The notes beneath the pieces are model-generated. The model did not search any database. It had not been told where the DNA came from and saw nothing but the letters and a program-made list of their open reading frames with translations. From the NCBI GenBank assembly GCA_002293545.1, contig DBDL01000180.1, positions 1-8,697 on the forward strand: DNA of 8,697 bases, read 5' to 3'. Source of the stretch: Lachnoclostridium sp. UBA933. Its GTDB lineage: Bacteria > Bacillota > Clostridia > Lachnospirales > Lachnospiraceae. How positions within the stretch are numbered: position 1 is the first letter of the stretch; each line of letters begins with the position of its first letter. This document shows, piece after piece, positions 7,129 to 8,697 of this stretch. The position numbers and the translations under genes were made by a program.

Positions 7129-7920
7129 TCAATCCTCTTTTTCTTCTTCTTTTTTCTGATTCACTTCATTCATATATACGGCGGTGATAATACCCGTCGG
7201 CAATGCGACAATCGCAACTCCGACAAAAGAAGATATAATGGCTATCATCTTTCCGAATTCCGTTACCGTATACAAATCCCCGTATCCGATTGTCATTAAG
7301 GATACCGTCGCCCAGTATACTGCGTCAAGGTAACTGTGAAAGGTATTCGGCTCGACATGAAAAACAAGTAAAGCCATAACCAATATATAGGCAACCGCCA
7401 AGGAACTGACGACGGCTAACGGTTCTCTTGCTTTCTTAAAAACATACCGTATCACGTCGACACTTTTGAAATACCGTATGATTTTAAAGATCCGGAATAC
7501 CCGGAATACTTTCACGATACGAAAAACCCGAAGCAGCTTGAAACCGCTGTCCAATATTTTCAGCGACGGCAGGATCGCAATTAAATCAATGATTGCCATA
7601 AAGGTAAACGGATACCGTATGAACGGAAACTCCGATTTGTGCCCGTATTTATAATCCGCAGTAACCAAACGCAGTAAATAGTCAATAATAAAACATGCCA
7701 GCGTCACCCTGTCTATGACATGGAACAGAAAGATATCGCTTTTGGTTGTCAGCGGTATAATACTGATTAATATGACAGCTATCATAAAGTAATCATAGAG
7801 TCTTCCTATTTTTCCCTCGTTTTCGGTGAACTCCACCATATCATAAATGATTTTGCGTACTGGTCTTTTATCCGGCTTCCTGTCATCCGGATTATGGTAT
7901 CCCGATATCTTTGTTTTCAT
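7129..7920 (-). CDS. Voltage-gated potassium channel, six transmembrane segments
   Basis: A 263-residue inner-membrane K+ channel subunit of the bacterial Kv type, expected to work as a tetramer. Segments by hydrophobicity: S1 about 42-60, S2 about 65-87, S3 about 104-119, S4 about 127-152, S5 about 167-188, pore loop 198-216, S6 about 222-250. S4 has basic residues at strict three-residue steps (R131, R134, K137, R140, R143, K146, R149), the voltage-sensor pattern. The selectivity filter TIGYGD (210-215) is intact and S6 has a Pro241 hinge. The soluble N-terminus (1-40) is polar, and the C-terminus is a short Lys/Glu tail with no RCK/TrkA domain. I chose the ATG at 7920 because it overlaps the upstream stop as ATGA; an in-frame TTG at 7926 would add two residues. 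Gating polarity cannot be read from sequence. Confidence 0.93.
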   Translation of the reverse strand: MKTKISGYHNPDDRKPDKRPVRKIIYDMVEFTENEGKIGRLYDYFMIAVILISIIPLTTKSDIFLFHVIDRVTLACFIIDYLLRLVTADYKYGHKSEFPFIRYPFTFMAIIDLIAILPSLKILDSGFKLLRVFRIVKVFRVFRIFKIIRYFKSVDVIRYVFKKAREPLAVVSSLAVAYILVMALLVFHVEPNTFHSYLDAVYWATVSLMTIGYGDLYTVTEFGKMIAIISSFVGVAIVALPTGIITAVYMNEVNQKKEEEKED

Positions 7921-8697
7921 TGGCAAATGTTCTCTTTCTCCTCCAAGTTATTTTTAATATATAATAAATAGTGTTCAACCAGATTGATATCGGAGCATTC
8001 ATATAACATTCTCGCGCCGACCACATCTTCCATCTCATTCAGCAGCCATTCCCCGTTACGGTCTGTTAAGAAATCAATGCCAACCATGGCAGCCGGGAAA
8101 TGACGGATGATTTTTTCTACCATTCTTACCTGATTGTGATTCATTTTATACAGGGACACCGTCCCTCCCAAGGAGTAATTTGCCCGGAAGCCGGATTCTG
8201 CCTGCCTGCAGACCGCGGCAATGATTTCTTTTCCAATTACATAGACACGGATGTCTTTTCCTCCTCCGGTTATTTTTTCCTGAATAACAAAGTCCGAGTT
8301 TCCGATCCCTTCCCGGATTACGCTCATTTCCGTTTCACCGGAAAAAACCTGTGTTCCGCCGTGTCCGTCCACCGCTTTGATAATCTGATTCCTCTTAATC
8401 CGAATATCCTGTAATTCCGCATTCTTATGAAAAGTAGACGGAATACAGGAAACCCCCAGCGCCGACACATGCTGATAAGTAAATGCCTTATTGTTACAGA
8501 TTGCCGATACCGTACTGTTATTGAATACCGGAATCCCCATCTTCTCAAGTTGTTTTGTCAAAAGCAAATCGACGGAACGCTGAATCACAAAATGAGGGGC
8601 TTTTATTTCCTCCTCTTCATAATACAAAATGTTGCGGTTCCGGTCAACTCCTATCGTGATTTTCTCACGGTATAATAACCGAAAGGATATTCCCCAT
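7917..8697 (-). CDS. RimK-like ATP-grasp ligase, 5' end beyond the right edge
   Basis: At least 259 residues are visible and the frame stays open to the window edge, so the N-terminus (probably a few tens of residues in a family of about 300) is missing. Upstream of the in-frame TTG at 8627 the translation stays plausible to the edge, so that codon is not taken as the start. ATP-grasp marks: IKAVDGHGGTQVF (glycine-rich ATP loop, bases about 8345-8381), FVIQEKITGGGKDIRVYVIG, GIDFLTD, and LLNEMEDVVGARMLY (about 8000-8045) in place of the metal-binding NEVN of RimK. Family members join an amine, often from an amino acid such as glutamate, to a carboxylate using ATP; RimK, LysX and the CofF/MptN coenzyme ligases are relatives. 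The acceptor here is unknown. Its stop overlaps the channel's start (ATGA), so the two are translationally coupled. Confidence 0.85.
   Translation of the reverse strand, partial: WGISFRLLYREKITIGVDRNRNILYYEEEEIKAPHFVIQRSVDLLLTKQLEKMGIPVFNNSTVSAICNNKAFTYQHVSALGVSCIPSTFHKNAELQDIRIKRNQIIKAVDGHGGTQVFSGETEMSVIREGIGNSDFVIQEKITGGGKDIRVYVIGKEIIAAVCRQAESGFRANYSLGGTVSLYKMNHNQVRMVEKIIRHFPAAMVGIDFLTDRNGEWLLNEMEDVVGARMLYECSDINLVEHYLLYIKNNLEEKENICQ

Noticed and set aside
7067..7132. Extended N-terminus for fhs (22 more codons, with an ATG at 7129)
   Set aside because: The extra residues are not FTHFS-like, and the ATG at 7066 gives the usual family length with a purine-rich site upstream.
8324..8675. Overlapping small frames on both strands inside the ATP-grasp gene
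   Set aside because: The ATP-grasp frame runs uninterrupted through them with conserved motifs; the others have no family resemblance.

Overview
The window reads as ordinary chromosome of a low-to-moderate GC Gram-positive anaerobe, most likely class Clostridia and probably Lachnospiraceae. This is inferred from the protein sequences, from strong AGGAGG-type ribosome binding sites, from pyrB followed by a separate zinc-binding pyrI, and from a formate-tetrahydrofolate ligase. I saw no tRNA, rRNA, CRISPR array, insertion sequence or phage gene.

Left part (1-2443). An aconitase-family hydratase is read leftward and runs off the left edge. It is divergent from pyrB-pyrI, the catalytic and regulatory chains of aspartate carbamoyltransferase, which overlap by 7 bp. 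Back-to-back sigma-A-type promoters fill the gap between them.

Middle (2489-5398). Convergent with pyrI lies the most unusual gene. It encodes a Tet(M)/EF-G-like translational GTPase joined through a charged linker to a C-terminal NYN (YacP/Rae1-like) ribonuclease domain. The GTPase part lacks the domain IV tip used by true tetracycline-resistance proteins. The architecture suggests a factor that enters the ribosomal A site and carries its own mRNA nuclease. The 321-bp gap upstream of it is not empty. It holds a strong plus-strand promoter, a transcript of about 100 nt with a 12-bp stem-loop and a canonical intrinsic terminator (a candidate small RNA), and an overlapping minus-strand promoter that could drive the GTPase-nuclease gene. 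The two promoters share almost the same -10 bases, so they cannot both be occupied at once.

Right part (5399-8697). Three leftward genes form a probable operon, in transcription order: a RimK-like ATP-grasp ligase (5' end beyond the right edge), a six-helix voltage-gated potassium channel joined to it by an ATGA stop/start overlap, and fhs 62 bp further on. No terminator is visible between them.

Taken together, the window holds pyrimidine synthesis, one-carbon metabolism, a K+ channel, and a likely ribosome-surveillance or mRNA-quality factor with a neighbouring candidate small RNA. The GTPase-nuclease fusion and the RNA locus next to it are the parts that merit attention.
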